31,261 nucleotides of DNA, from contig JAEWLX010000062.1 in the NCBI GenBank assembly GCA_023457325.1, forward strand, positions 1 through 31,261, given 5' to 3'. The position numbers were made by a program, and so were the translations under genes. The DNA is from Bacillota bacterium (GTDB lineage Bacteria > Bacillota_I > Bacilli_A > RFN20 > CAG-826). The notes below the pieces were generated by a model, which saw only the letters and a program-made list of their open reading frames with translations, did no database searches and was not told the origin of the DNA. Below are positions 15,588 to 23,027 of this stretch, piece after piece (within the stretch, counting starts at the first letter, position 1; every line of letters begins with the position of its first letter).

Positions 15588-17576
15588 ATGGATAAAATAA
15601 TGAATGAGCATTTATTTAAACTAGTATCTTCATACAAACCGACTGGTGATCAGCCTGTTGCTATTCAAAAACTAGTTCAAGGACTGCGTGATGGAAAACC
15701 TCTTCAGGTTCTTTTAGGCGCGACCGGTACTGGTAAAACATTCACTGTTTCTAATGTTATTCAAGCAGTGCAAAAACCGACACTCGTCCTTGTTCACAAT
15801 AAAACATTAGCGGGCCAATTGTATGGTGAGTTTAAAGAACTATTTCCCGAGAATCGCGTCGAGTACTTTGTATCCAATTTCGATTTTTATCAACCCGAGG
15901 CTTACCTTCCTAAATCAGACACATATATAGATAAAAATGCCGTGATGAATGAAGAAATCGAAATGCTTCGCACAAGTGCGATTAATTCTGTTTTAGAAAG
16001 AAAAGACACAATTGTCGTCGCTTCGGTTGCGTCTATTTATGGTTTAACTGATCCCGATGAATATCGTAACCTCGTCTTTGAGATTCGCGTTGGCGAAACA
16101 ATCAACCGGCGAACATTATTTCATCGCTTGATTGATTCACAATATACAAGAAACAATATGGGCTTAGTTCCTGGTTCATTTCGCGTGCAAGGAGATATTA
16201 TTCAAATTGTGCCGCCTCACACTGACGAGTATTACATTAAAATCGACACGTTTGGTGATGAAATCGAACGAATTGCCATGGTAGAAATTTTAACCGGAGA
16301 AGTGAAAAGAACATTTTTAACTTATCCTATTTTTCCGGCTTATGGTCACGCATCCACCCGGCAAAGAGTTAAGGAAGCAACAGTTACTATTCTTGCCGAA
16401 TTAGAAGATAGGCTCGCCTATTTCCGTAAGGAAGGCAAACTTTTAGAAGCTGAACGACTTGAAATGCGAACTAGACAAGATGTTGAAAGCATGCTCGAGT
16501 TTGGTATGTGTCCTGGAATCGAAAACTATTCGCGTCATATTGATAAACGAAACCCAGGCGAAAGACCCTTTACATTAGTTGATTATTTTCCAGATGATTT
16601 TTTGCTAATCATCGATGAATCGCATGTTACGTTACCGCAAGTCAAGGGCATGTATAATGGTGATCGCTCACGAAAACTAACGCTTGTTGATTATGGTTTT
16701 CGTCTTCCAAGCGCGCTTGATAATCGACCCTTAAACTTCGCTGAATTTGAAGGTGTGATGCCTCAGACCATTTGCACTTCGGCAACGCCTGGAGATTACG
16801 AATTAGATCGAGCTAATCGCGAAGTTGTGGAACAAATTATTCGCCCAACTGGACTAATCGATCCTCGCATTGAAGTAAGAAGAACCCTTGGTCAAATTGA
16901 TGATTTAATTTATGAAATTAAACAAAGAATCCTTTCTAAAGAAAGAACGATGGTTGTAACCTTGACAATTCGCATGGCTGAAGATCTAACCGACTATTTA
17001 AAAGAACGGGGAATCAAGGTTGCCTATCTTCACAATGAAACAAAAACTTTGGAGCGAACGGAAATTATTTATCAGCTTCGTAAAGGAAAATATGATGTCT
17101 TAGTCGGAATAAACCTTTTGCGTGAGGGCCTTGATATTCCTGAAGTATCATTAATCGCTATACTTGACGCTGATAAAGAAGGTTTCTTAAGATCGTCGCG
17201 ATCCTTGATTCAAGTTGTGGGGCGAGCTGCTCGAAACAAAAACGGTTTCGTTATCATGTATGCTGATCGTATGACTGATTCGATGCGCTTTGCGATTGGA
17301 GAAACGAATAGACGACGTCAAATTCAAACTGACTACAATAATAAAAATGGAATTGTTCCCGAGACAATCATCAAAGATATTCGCCCGCCATTGAAGAATA
17401 TGGAAGATGAACAGGAAACTTATAAGGCCTTTACTGCCAAGGCGTCACGTAGTGAAATTGAAGCCAGAATTAAAGAACTAGAAAAGCAAATGCGCGAGGC
17501 CGCAAAAAATTATGATTTCGAAAAAGCTGCCGAGATTCGTGATATTGTCTTTGAAATAAAAGCCAACCTCAAATAA
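15588..17576 (+). CDS. uvrB: Excinuclease ABC subunit B
   Basis: 662 residues. UvrB is the damage-verifying helicase-like subunit of nucleotide excision repair; it is loaded by UvrA and recruits UvrC. Walker A 'GATGTGKT' is at 44-51. The beta-hairpin region 'NFDFYQPEAYLPKSDTYIDK' and the DESH box 'LIIDESHVTLPQ' are present. Helicase motifs V and VI read 'LLREGLDIPEVSLIAILDAD' and 'QVVGRAARN', and the C-terminal UVR/UvrC-binding coiled coil is 'IKELEKQMREAAKNYDFEKA'. ATGs at 15588 and 15600 are both possible, and neither has a convincing Shine-Dalgarno. uvrA, often the next gene, is not in the window. It follows prfB by 11 nt. Confidence 0.97.
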   Translation: MDKIMNEHLFKLVSSYKPTGDQPVAIQKLVQGLRDGKPLQVLLGATGTGKTFTVSNVIQAVQKPTLVLVHNKTLAGQLYGEFKELFPENRVEYFVSNFDFYQPEAYLPKSDTYIDKNAVMNEEIEMLRTSAINSVLERKDTIVVASVASIYGLTDPDEYRNLVFEIRVGETINRRTLFHRLIDSQYTRNNMGLVPGSFRVQGDIIQIVPPHTDEYYIKIDTFGDEIERIAMVEILTGEVKRTFLTYPIFPAYGHASTRQRVKEATVTILAELEDRLAYFRKEGKLLEAERLEMRTRQDVESMLEFGMCPGIENYSRHIDKRNPGERPFTLVDYFPDDFLLIIDESHVTLPQVKGMYNGDRSRKLTLVDYGFRLPSALDNRPLNFAEFEGVMPQTICTSATPGDYELDRANREVVEQIIRPTGLIDPRIEVRRTLGQIDDLIYEIKQRILSKERTMVVTLTIRMAEDLTDYLKERGIKVAYLHNETKTLERTEIIYQLRKGKYDVLVGINLLREGLDIPEVSLIAILDADKEGFLRSSRSLIQVVGRAARNKNGFVIMYADRMTDSMRFAIGETNRRRQIQTDYNNKNGIVPETIIKDIRPPLKNMEDEQETYKAFTAKASRSEIEARIKELEKQMREAAKNYDFEKAAEIRDIVFEIKANLK

Positions 17577-17645
17577 TAAAGCATTTGCTTTAAGAAAAAG
17601 GATGTGCGAAGATATTAAAGCATAGTTGCAAAAGGAGAAAAAACA

Positions 17646-17882
17646 ATGCAATGGTATGATGTTATATTCTTAATTGTCGCCCTTATTATCATTGTCTTGT
17701 CATTGTTACAAGGTGGTAAATCAGAAGGTGCTTCCGGAGCCATTACTGGTGGTGGAACTAATATATTCGTTAAAACAAAAGAGAGAGGTTCTGAATTAGT
17801 TATTACGTGGCTGACATTTGGTTTTGCCATCGTCTTCTTTTTCTTTGCGATCTTAATCAGCGTTTTACAAAACGTTGCCTAG
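17646..17882 (+). CDS. secG: Preprotein translocase subunit SecG
   Basis: 78 residues with two membrane helices (about 4-21 and 54-75). A conserved loop between them contains 'LLQGGKSEGASGAITGG', diagnostic of SecG. SecG is the small auxiliary subunit of the SecYEG channel and helps SecA cycling. AAAGGAG stands 7 nt before the ATG. A strong terminator follows 18 nt after the stop. In many Bacillota secG is followed by rnr and smpB; here a cardiolipin synthase follows instead. Confidence 0.95.
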   Translation: MQWYDVIFLIVALIIIVLSLLQGGKSEGASGAITGGGTNIFVKTKERGSELVITWLTFGFAIVFFFFAILISVLQNVA

Positions 17883-17900
17883 TTAGACATAATATCAAAG

Positions 17901-17921
17901 AGCCCCACAAGGGGCTTTTTT
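17901..17921 (+). terminator. Intrinsic terminator after secG
   Basis: Stem AGCCCC/GGGGCT (17901-17906, 17911-17916) with ACAA loop and a T-rich tail TTTTTTCTTTTTT. Confidence 0.92.
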
Positions 17922-17940
17922 CTTTTTTGTTTAGTTATCG

Positions 17941-17946
17941 TATAAT
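17941..17946 (+). promoter_or_regulatory. Possible -10 element for the cardiolipin synthase gene
   Basis: Perfect TATAAT 18 nt before the ATG. The expected -35 would fall in the T-run of the preceding terminator and is poor (TTTTCT at 17918-17923). Confidence 0.4.
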
Positions 17947-17963
17947 AATGTTCGGTAAGTTTT

Positions 17964-19493
17964 ATGAAGAATTTTCTAAAAATGCATTTCTGGCGGCTTT
18001 TGATTGTTCTTTTCCTTTTCTTATCGCAATTAGCGATTATTATTTTGGGCATCATTTATATTCGCGACTATTATCCGCTTATTTATTTACTGTTTCTCAT
18101 TATTAGCGTTGTCGTTGTTCTTATAATTATTGGTAATCGTAGCAATCCAAGCTACAAAATTTCGTGGCTCGTCTTAATCTTAATCTTCCCTGCTTTTGGA
18201 GGCATGCTTTACCTACTTTTTGGCAATAAAAAAATGAATCGCAAGCAGAAAAAAATGGTCACAAAAATGCATGCTCTAATTGAACAATCGACAAGAAATA
18301 CGGAAGGTGTTCTCGAACGATTAAAAAGCGAGAACCTCGATGCTCATAATCAAAGCGCATATATAAAAAACACCACTGGCTTTGGACCATATCAAAATTG
18401 TTATAGTGAGTATTTTCCATCAGGAGAATCTTTTTTAAACACTTTAATCAGTGAACTTAAAAAAGCTAAAAAATTCATATTTATTGAGTACTTCATTATT
18501 TCTGAAGGCCAAGTTTGGACAAAGATTCTCAAGATATTGGTCGATAAGGTCAAAGAGGGTGTTGATGTTCGCATCATCTATGATGATATGGGTTCAATTT
18601 CCAGTCTGCCGCATAACTATGACCGTAAGCTTAGGTCATTAGGAATTCAAACATTTGCTTTCAATCGTTTTCTCCCCTTTTTAAATGCTCGAATAAATAA
18701 TCGCGATCATCGAAAAATTCTCGTTGTCGATGGATCAACTGCTTTCACTGGGGGCATCAATCTAGCAGACGAATATTTCAATCTAAAAGTTCGCTTTGGT
18801 TATTGGAAAGACAATGTGCTGATGATTCGTGGTGATGCCGTTAGAAACATGACATTGATGTTTTTAACCTTTTGGAGTGTGCTGACTGGTAAATTGGAAG
18901 ATTTTGAACCTTTCTTGTCGAAGAACAAAGATTATAGAATTGCCGATTCCGGTTATATACAACCATATGCCGACACGCCTCTTGACGATGAAGCGGTAGG
19001 CGAAAATGTTTATTTGAACATGATGGGAAGAGCCAAAAAGCGCATTTATATTACGACGCCTTATCTTATCCTTGATAACGAGATGGTCATCGCCTTTTCG
19101 AATGCCGCTAAGCAAGGAATTGATGTTCGTATTGTCACACCGGCTATACCTGATAAAAAAATTGTTTTTCAAGTCACGAGATCTTATTACCGGCGCCTTA
19201 TTGAAGCGGGCGTAAAAATCTATGAATATATTCCTGGCTTTATTCATCAAAAAGTTTTTCTCGCCGATGATGATTTTTTAACTATCGGCACAATCAATCT
19301 TGATTATAGAAGTCTATATCTGCACTTCGAAAACGGTGTATGGCTTTATCAAAGCAAGATTATTCAAGAAGTAAATGCTGACTTTGAAAATATTCTTTCT
19401 CAATCGAAACTGGTCACCTTGCAGGAAACAAAAAGTGGACCATTTCATCGTCTGTGGATTAGCTTCTTAAGGGGATTTGCCACCCTTTTATAA
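17964..19493 (+). CDS. cls: Cardiolipin synthase (phospholipase D superfamily)
   Basis: 509 residues. It condenses two phosphatidylglycerol molecules to cardiolipin and glycerol at the membrane. Two or three N-terminal membrane segments (within residues 8-87) and 'RSNPSYKISWLVLILIFPAF' are typical of ClsA-type enzymes. Two HxKx4D catalytic motifs are present: 'DHRKILVVDGSTAFTGGIN' and 'HQKVFLADDDFLTIGTIN'. The spacing and flanking 'NLDYRSLYLHFENGV' fit bacterial Cls. The gene has its own probable -10 after the secG terminator, with only a weak GGTAAG as ribosome-binding site. It is followed by folD with its own likely promoter. Confidence 0.95.
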   Translation: MKNFLKMHFWRLLIVLFLFLSQLAIIILGIIYIRDYYPLIYLLFLIISVVVVLIIIGNRSNPSYKISWLVLILIFPAFGGMLYLLFGNKKMNRKQKKMVTKMHALIEQSTRNTEGVLERLKSENLDAHNQSAYIKNTTGFGPYQNCYSEYFPSGESFLNTLISELKKAKKFIFIEYFIISEGQVWTKILKILVDKVKEGVDVRIIYDDMGSISSLPHNYDRKLRSLGIQTFAFNRFLPFLNARINNRDHRKILVVDGSTAFTGGINLADEYFNLKVRFGYWKDNVLMIRGDAVRNMTLMFLTFWSVLTGKLEDFEPFLSKNKDYRIADSGYIQPYADTPLDDEAVGENVYLNMMGRAKKRIYITTPYLILDNEMVIAFSNAAKQGIDVRIVTPAIPDKKIVFQVTRSYYRRLIEAGVKIYEYIPGFIHQKVFLADDDFLTIGTINLDYRSLYLHFENGVWLYQSKIIQEVNADFENILSQSKLVTLQETKSGPFHRLWISFLRGFATLL

Positions 19494-19530
19494 AAAGAAC
19501 ATTTTTTGTCTACTTTAGAATACTTATAAA

Positions 19531-19539
19531 TGATAAAAT
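19531..19539 (+). promoter_or_regulatory. Probable extended -10 promoter of folD
   Basis: TGATAAAAT is an extended -10 (TG-A-TAAAAT). The upstream -35 candidate (TACTTT, 17-bp spacing) is weak. A GGAAAGAGGGA ribosome-binding region and ATG follow. Confidence 0.45.
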
Positions 19540-19565
19540 ATTGCATATTGGAAAGAGGGATAACC

Positions 19566-20357
19566 ATGGAAATAAAAGAGTATGTCGCCATGCGCAAACA
19601 GCAGATTCGCGACAAAGTCGCTTCGATGAAAATTAGACCTCATTTGGCTATTGTTCAGGTAAATGAAGATGAGGGTTCTAACTCATACATTCGTGGCAAA
19701 CTAAAGGATGCTGAGGAGTTGGGCGTCCGGGCCACACATATTAAGCTTCCAGTGGAAACCTCAGAACAAGAAGTATTAGAGCTTGTTAATTCCTTGAACC
19801 TTGACCCCGATATTCATGGTTTTATTGTGCAAATGCCCTTACCAAAACACATTAATGAAGACAAAGTAAAGGTAGCGATTAACCCAAGCAAGGATGTTGA
19901 CGGGTTTCACCCGCTCTCCAAATTAAAAGCCTGTACTCCTCGTGGAATTCTCGACTATTTGAAGTTTAGCAACATTGAATTATTGGGAAAGAACGCGGTC
20001 GTGATTGGACGGAGTAATATCGTTGGTAAACCAATGGCGGCTCTTCTAACAAAAGAAAGTGCTAATGTGACCATTCTCCATTCAAAAACCAAACCCGAAG
20101 ATTTTAGGTTTTACGTAGAACATGCCGATTTAATCGTTGCTGCCGTTGGGAAAAAATGGCTTGTCGATGGATACAATTTCAAAAAAGAAGCAGTCATTGT
20201 CGATGTCGGTATCAATCGCATTGATGGTGTTTTATATGGTGATGTAAAGCCTGGGCAAAAGGTACGCTTACAAACACCTGTACCAGGCGGTGTCGGCCCT
20301 TTAACACGTCTAGCCCTTTTTGAAAATCTAATGGAGATAATGGAACATGGAATTTAA
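19566..20357 (+). CDS. folD: Bifunctional methylenetetrahydrofolate dehydrogenase/cyclohydrolase FolD
   Basis: 263 residues from the ATG at 19566. It is chosen over an upstream in-frame ATG at 19530 because of the GAGGGA site just before it. FolD interconverts 5,10-methylene-, 5,10-methenyl- and 10-formyl-tetrahydrofolate. The catalytic Tyr-Lys region 'SYIRGKLKDAEELG', 'IVQMPLPKHINEDKV', 'KDVDGFHPLSKLKACTPRG' and the NADP-binding 'VVIGRSNIVGKPMAALL' are all present. The C-terminal 'PVPGGVGPLTRLALFENLME' completes the family pattern. It is about 20 residues shorter at the N-terminus than many FolD proteins. Its last 11 nt overlap the next gene, which resembles a thymidylate-synthase-type protein, a possible folate link. 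Confidence 0.96.
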   Translation: MEIKEYVAMRKQQIRDKVASMKIRPHLAIVQVNEDEGSNSYIRGKLKDAEELGVRATHIKLPVETSEQEVLELVNSLNLDPDIHGFIVQMPLPKHINEDKVKVAINPSKDVDGFHPLSKLKACTPRGILDYLKFSNIELLGKNAVVIGRSNIVGKPMAALLTKESANVTILHSKTKPEDFRFYVEHADLIVAAVGKKWLVDGYNFKKEAVIVDVGINRIDGVLYGDVKPGQKVRLQTPVPGGVGPLTRLALFENLMEIMEHGI

Positions 20358-20937
20358 AATCACTAATACTCAAGTTTATGGATTAGATCGAGCGATTAAG
20401 GCTTCAGGAAATCCGATGCGCGTTGCTATCGATACCAGCGAAGTCACTGATAAGGATTTTGTGCGTGCATCAAAACTAGGCGCGAGTAAATCTGGTGAAG
20501 GACACGATAATTACCTAAAAGGTATTTTAGTTCAGATGGATGTTACAGCCCCTCTTTTTTGGTGGAAGCAGGCCCAAAGGTACCATTGGTTTGACTTTAT
20601 TTCTTCGCAATCGACGATGCACTGTCTTTTAAAGTTTGATATTGCCACTCAATGCGTGAGCGAGACGAATAATGAAATCGTGAGAATCGTTGATGAAATG
20701 GTTAGCGAGTATCACACTTTAAGCGATGACGATAATCGCAAAAAGTCCTTGTGGCGTGAAATCGTCGCCTCGCTTCCTTCCGGTTTTTGTTTAGGGGCGA
20801 CAATGACAACGAATTATCAGCAATTAAAAACGATGTATCTTCAACGACGCTATCACAAGCTGATTGAATGGCGAGTATTTGCAGAGTGGTGTGAATCACT
20901 TCCTCACTTTCAAGAACTAACAGGAACATCAAGATAA
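20347..20937 (+). CDS. Diverged ThyX-like (flavin-dependent thymidylate synthase fold?) protein
   Basis: 196 residues; not a recognised named gene. The overall layout resembles ThyX. A central 'FWWKQAQRYHWFDFISSQST' segment stands where ThyX has the RHRxxSxNExSxRY motif. The C-terminal 'LPSGFCLGATMTTNYQQLKT' and 'RRYHKLIEWRVFAEW' stand where ThyX has the 'LP...TE...N.RSL' and 'AQWEIR' blocks. By my hand alignment RHR becomes YHW and the NE pair is lost, so canonical FAD/dUMP chemistry may be altered or absent. The start overlaps the folD stop region by 11 nt, with GGAG 10 nt before the ATG, so it is co-expressed with folD. A bidirectional terminator follows. The ThyX relation is an inference. 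I have an uncheckable impression that similar proteins occur as conserved hypotheticals in Bacillota and their phages. Confidence 0.6.
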   Translation: MEFKITNTQVYGLDRAIKASGNPMRVAIDTSEVTDKDFVRASKLGASKSGEGHDNYLKGILVQMDVTAPLFWWKQAQRYHWFDFISSQSTMHCLLKFDIATQCVSETNNEIVRIVDEMVSEYHTLSDDDNRKKSLWREIVASLPSGFCLGATMTTNYQQLKTMYLQRRYHKLIEWRVFAEWCESLPHFQELTGTSR

Positions 20938-20940
20938 GAA

Positions 20941-20966
20941 AAAAAGAGCCGTGATTGGCTCTTTTT
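20941..20966. terminator. Bidirectional intrinsic terminator
   Basis: AAAAAGAGCC/GGCTCTTTTT with a 6-nt loop, 4 nt after the ThyX-like gene and 5 nt before the end of the convergent DUF308 gene. It has A/T tracts on both sides and so serves both strands. Confidence 0.93.
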
Positions 20967-20971
20967 AATTG

Positions 20972-21640
20972 CTATTCGACTTTGTCGACGGGGAATGATT
21001 CCTCAACATCGATTACTTCAGGTTTGATAACGTCTTTTTTTCTAATTTTCTTTTTTTCTTCTTGTCCGGCCTTGTCCTTTTCTTTTTTGTCTCGCTGTTT
21101 TACTTTAAAAAGTGTTTTAACAGTAAAGGCAATTTCAACTAGGGCGAGGATACAAAGAATCGCTCCAATGACAATGAGAACAACATTTTGAGCATTGTTA
21201 ATCGATACAAGAATTATTACGCCAACAGTGATAAATAGTAAAGCGGCAATGAATTCTAAAATTGGGAAAAACATTGTTTCCTGTTTTCTTTTCAGACGTA
21301 GAACGCCATCGGCAATCGCAATCGGAGCAACGACAAGCAAAAGAGTGGCGATAAAAATCATTAAAATTTCGGTAATAGCTTGTGAGCGGAGAACGATAAC
21401 AATACCAAATGTTAATTCAAAAATACCAGTGAATAGAGAATTGTCGCCAGGATCTTTATTAAAGAAAGGCATCAGAACTCTTAACACGCCATCGAGAATG
21501 ATAAATGAACCAATCGCGATGAATATCCATTTATACAAATCGGGATCATCAGAGAAGATGATAGTCAAAACACCGGCAGCCAATAATATAATTGCTTCGC
21601 AAATCTGCCAAATCGCCCACACTTTATACATTTTTTTCAT
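20972..21640 (-). CDS. DUF308/HdeD-like membrane protein
   Basis: 222 residues. Six or so hydrophobic helices are arranged in helical hairpins with repeated 'G.(L)ILDGVLRV'-type motifs ('GSFIILDGVLRVLMPFF', 'VVAPIAIADGVLRLKRK'). This is characteristic of the HdeD/DUF308 family; HdeD is linked to acid tolerance in enterobacteria, but function in Bacillota is unknown. After the last helix comes a strongly basic then acidic cytoplasmic tail ('KVKQRDKKEKDKAGQEEKKK'). GGGAG is 9 nt before the ATG. It is transcribed divergently from the aminopeptidase gene and convergently with the ThyX-like gene, apparently as a single-gene unit. Confidence 0.82.
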   Translation of the reverse strand: MKKMYKVWAIWQICEAIILLAAGVLTIIFSDDPDLYKWIFIAIGSFIILDGVLRVLMPFFNKDPGDNSLFTGIFELTFGIVIVLRSQAITEILMIFIATLLLVVAPIAIADGVLRLKRKQETMFFPILEFIAALLFITVGVIILVSINNAQNVVLIVIGAILCILALVEIAFTVKTLFKVKQRDKKEKDKAGQEEKKKIRKKDVIKPEVIDVEESFPVDKVE

Positions 21641-21672
21641 ATCTTTTTGCTCCCTCTATTTACTAATTTATT

Positions 21673-21702
21673 TTAATAAATTTACACCTATTATGATACA
21701 AT
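21673..21702 (+). promoter_or_regulatory. Probable extended -10 promoter of the aminopeptidase gene
   Basis: TGA-TACAAT (21694-21702) extended -10 with a weak -35 TTAATA (21673-21678), 18-bp spacer, about 30 nt before the ATG. Confidence 0.5.
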
Positions 21703-21733
21703 ATCTTTCACGGTAATTACGAGAGGTATGAAT

Positions 21734-22963
21734 ATGAAAGCTACAATTTTACGCAAATATGCCGAGCTTATCGTCCGTATCGGCGCGCACGTTCAAAAAG
21801 GACAAGATGTTATTATTTATGCGGAGCTTGATCAACCGCGGTTTGTTGAATATGTTGTTGCTGAGGCTTTTAAAGCTAAAGCGAGATCAGTTGTCGTTCG
21901 CTGGTCGCATAGTCCAGTCGATAAAATCGTCTACAAAAAAGAATCAATTAAGGCTCTTTCTGAAGTTCCTAATTGGATTGTTGAAAGAGAAAAACACTAT
22001 GTTAAGACCTTACCGGCTACGATTTATCTTCTTAGCGAAGATCCCGATGCTCTTAAAGGGGTAAATCAAATGAAAATGGCCAAAGTAGGCCAAGCTGTCT
22101 ATCCAATTCTTAAACCTTATCGCGATGAACGTGAAAACAAACAACAATGGACGATTGCTGGTGTCCCGGGTGTTGCTTGGGCGAAAAAGGTATTTCCTGA
22201 TCTTCCAAAAAGGAAGGCAGTTGAAAAACTATGGGAAGCCATCCTCTATACATCTAGAGCCGACAAAGGCGATCCAATTGCTAACTGGAACGCCCATAAT
22301 GCCAATTTGAAGAAAAGATGCGAATTCCTCAATTCATTGAAAATTGCCTCTTTGCATTATCAAAGCGAAAACGGCACTGACTTTACAGTTGGCTTACTAC
22401 CTAATGTCAATTGGCTCGGTGGTGGAGAAAGAACCCTTGGCTCAAATGTTTTCTATAATCCCAATATTCCCAGCGAAGAGTGTTTCACGACGCCGGAAAG
22501 GGGAAAAGCCGATGGAGTCGTCTATTCGACCAAACCATTATCTTATCAAGGCGAATTAATTGAGAATTTCCACGTCGTCTTTAAAGACGGTAAAGCTGTG
22601 GAGGTTCATGCTGAGAAAAACGAAGCCTTATTAAAGCAAATGATTGCAATGGATGAATTTGCGGCCTATCTCGGCGAAGTTGCTCTCGTGCCCTTTGATT
22701 CACCAATTCGTAATTCTGGCATCCTTTTCTGGAACACTTTATATGATGAAAACGCATCATGCCACCTTGCTTTAGGCATGGGCTTCACTAACTGTGTGAA
22801 AGATTATGAAAAATATACGAAAGAAGAATTAACGAAAATGGGAGTCAACGATTCGATGATTCATGTTGACTTCATGATCGGAAGCGAAGATCTCTCGATT
22901 GTCGCAACGACTCAAGATGGCAAGAAAGTCCAAATCTTTAAAAACGGAAATTGGGCATTCTAA
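21734..22963 (+). CDS. M29-family aminopeptidase (AmpS/PepS type)
   Basis: 409 residues from the second ATG (21734). This start is preferred over ATG 21728 because AGAGG (21722-21726) is 7 nt from it but only 1 nt from the other. M29 enzymes are cytoplasmic two-metal aminopeptidases. Visible blocks include the N-terminal 'LRKYAELIVRIGAHVQKGQD', 'EVALVPFDSPIRNSGILFWN' with metal-ligand region, 'TLYDENASCHLALGMGF' with the His ligand, and 'VDFMIGSEDLSI' near the C-terminus with the His/Asp ligands. Length and motif order match the family well. It is a single-gene unit closed by a bidirectional terminator. Confidence 0.93.
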   Translation: MKATILRKYAELIVRIGAHVQKGQDVIIYAELDQPRFVEYVVAEAFKAKARSVVVRWSHSPVDKIVYKKESIKALSEVPNWIVEREKHYVKTLPATIYLLSEDPDALKGVNQMKMAKVGQAVYPILKPYRDERENKQQWTIAGVPGVAWAKKVFPDLPKRKAVEKLWEAILYTSRADKGDPIANWNAHNANLKKRCEFLNSLKIASLHYQSENGTDFTVGLLPNVNWLGGGERTLGSNVFYNPNIPSEECFTTPERGKADGVVYSTKPLSYQGELIENFHVVFKDGKAVEVHAEKNEALLKQMIAMDEFAAYLGEVALVPFDSPIRNSGILFWNTLYDENASCHLALGMGFTNCVKDYEKYTKEELTKMGVNDSMIHVDFMIGSEDLSIVATTQDGKKVQIFKNGNWAF

Positions 22964-22984
22964 TATTATATATTAGACATAAAG

Positions 22985-23011
22985 AAAACTCACGATTAAT
23001 TCGTGAGTTTT
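22985..23011. terminator. Bidirectional intrinsic terminator
   Basis: Perfect 11-bp stem AAAACTCACGA/TCGTGAGTTTT with a 5-nt loop. It lies between the aminopeptidase gene and the convergent sigma/anti-sigma operon. Confidence 0.93.
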
Positions 23012-23027
23012 TTGTTGCTTATTGTTT

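Noticed and set aside
17582..17596. AAAGC-ATTT-GCTTT hairpin between uvrB and secG as a terminator
   Set aside because: The stem is only 5 bp and is followed by A-rich rather than T-rich sequence.
21195..21716. 173-codon plus-strand open frame over the DUF308 gene
   Set aside because: It is the antisense shadow of the DUF308 coding sequence, with odd composition (rich in Ile, Thr, Arg), no ribosome-binding site and no family resemblance. The minus-strand protein has clear membrane-family motifs.
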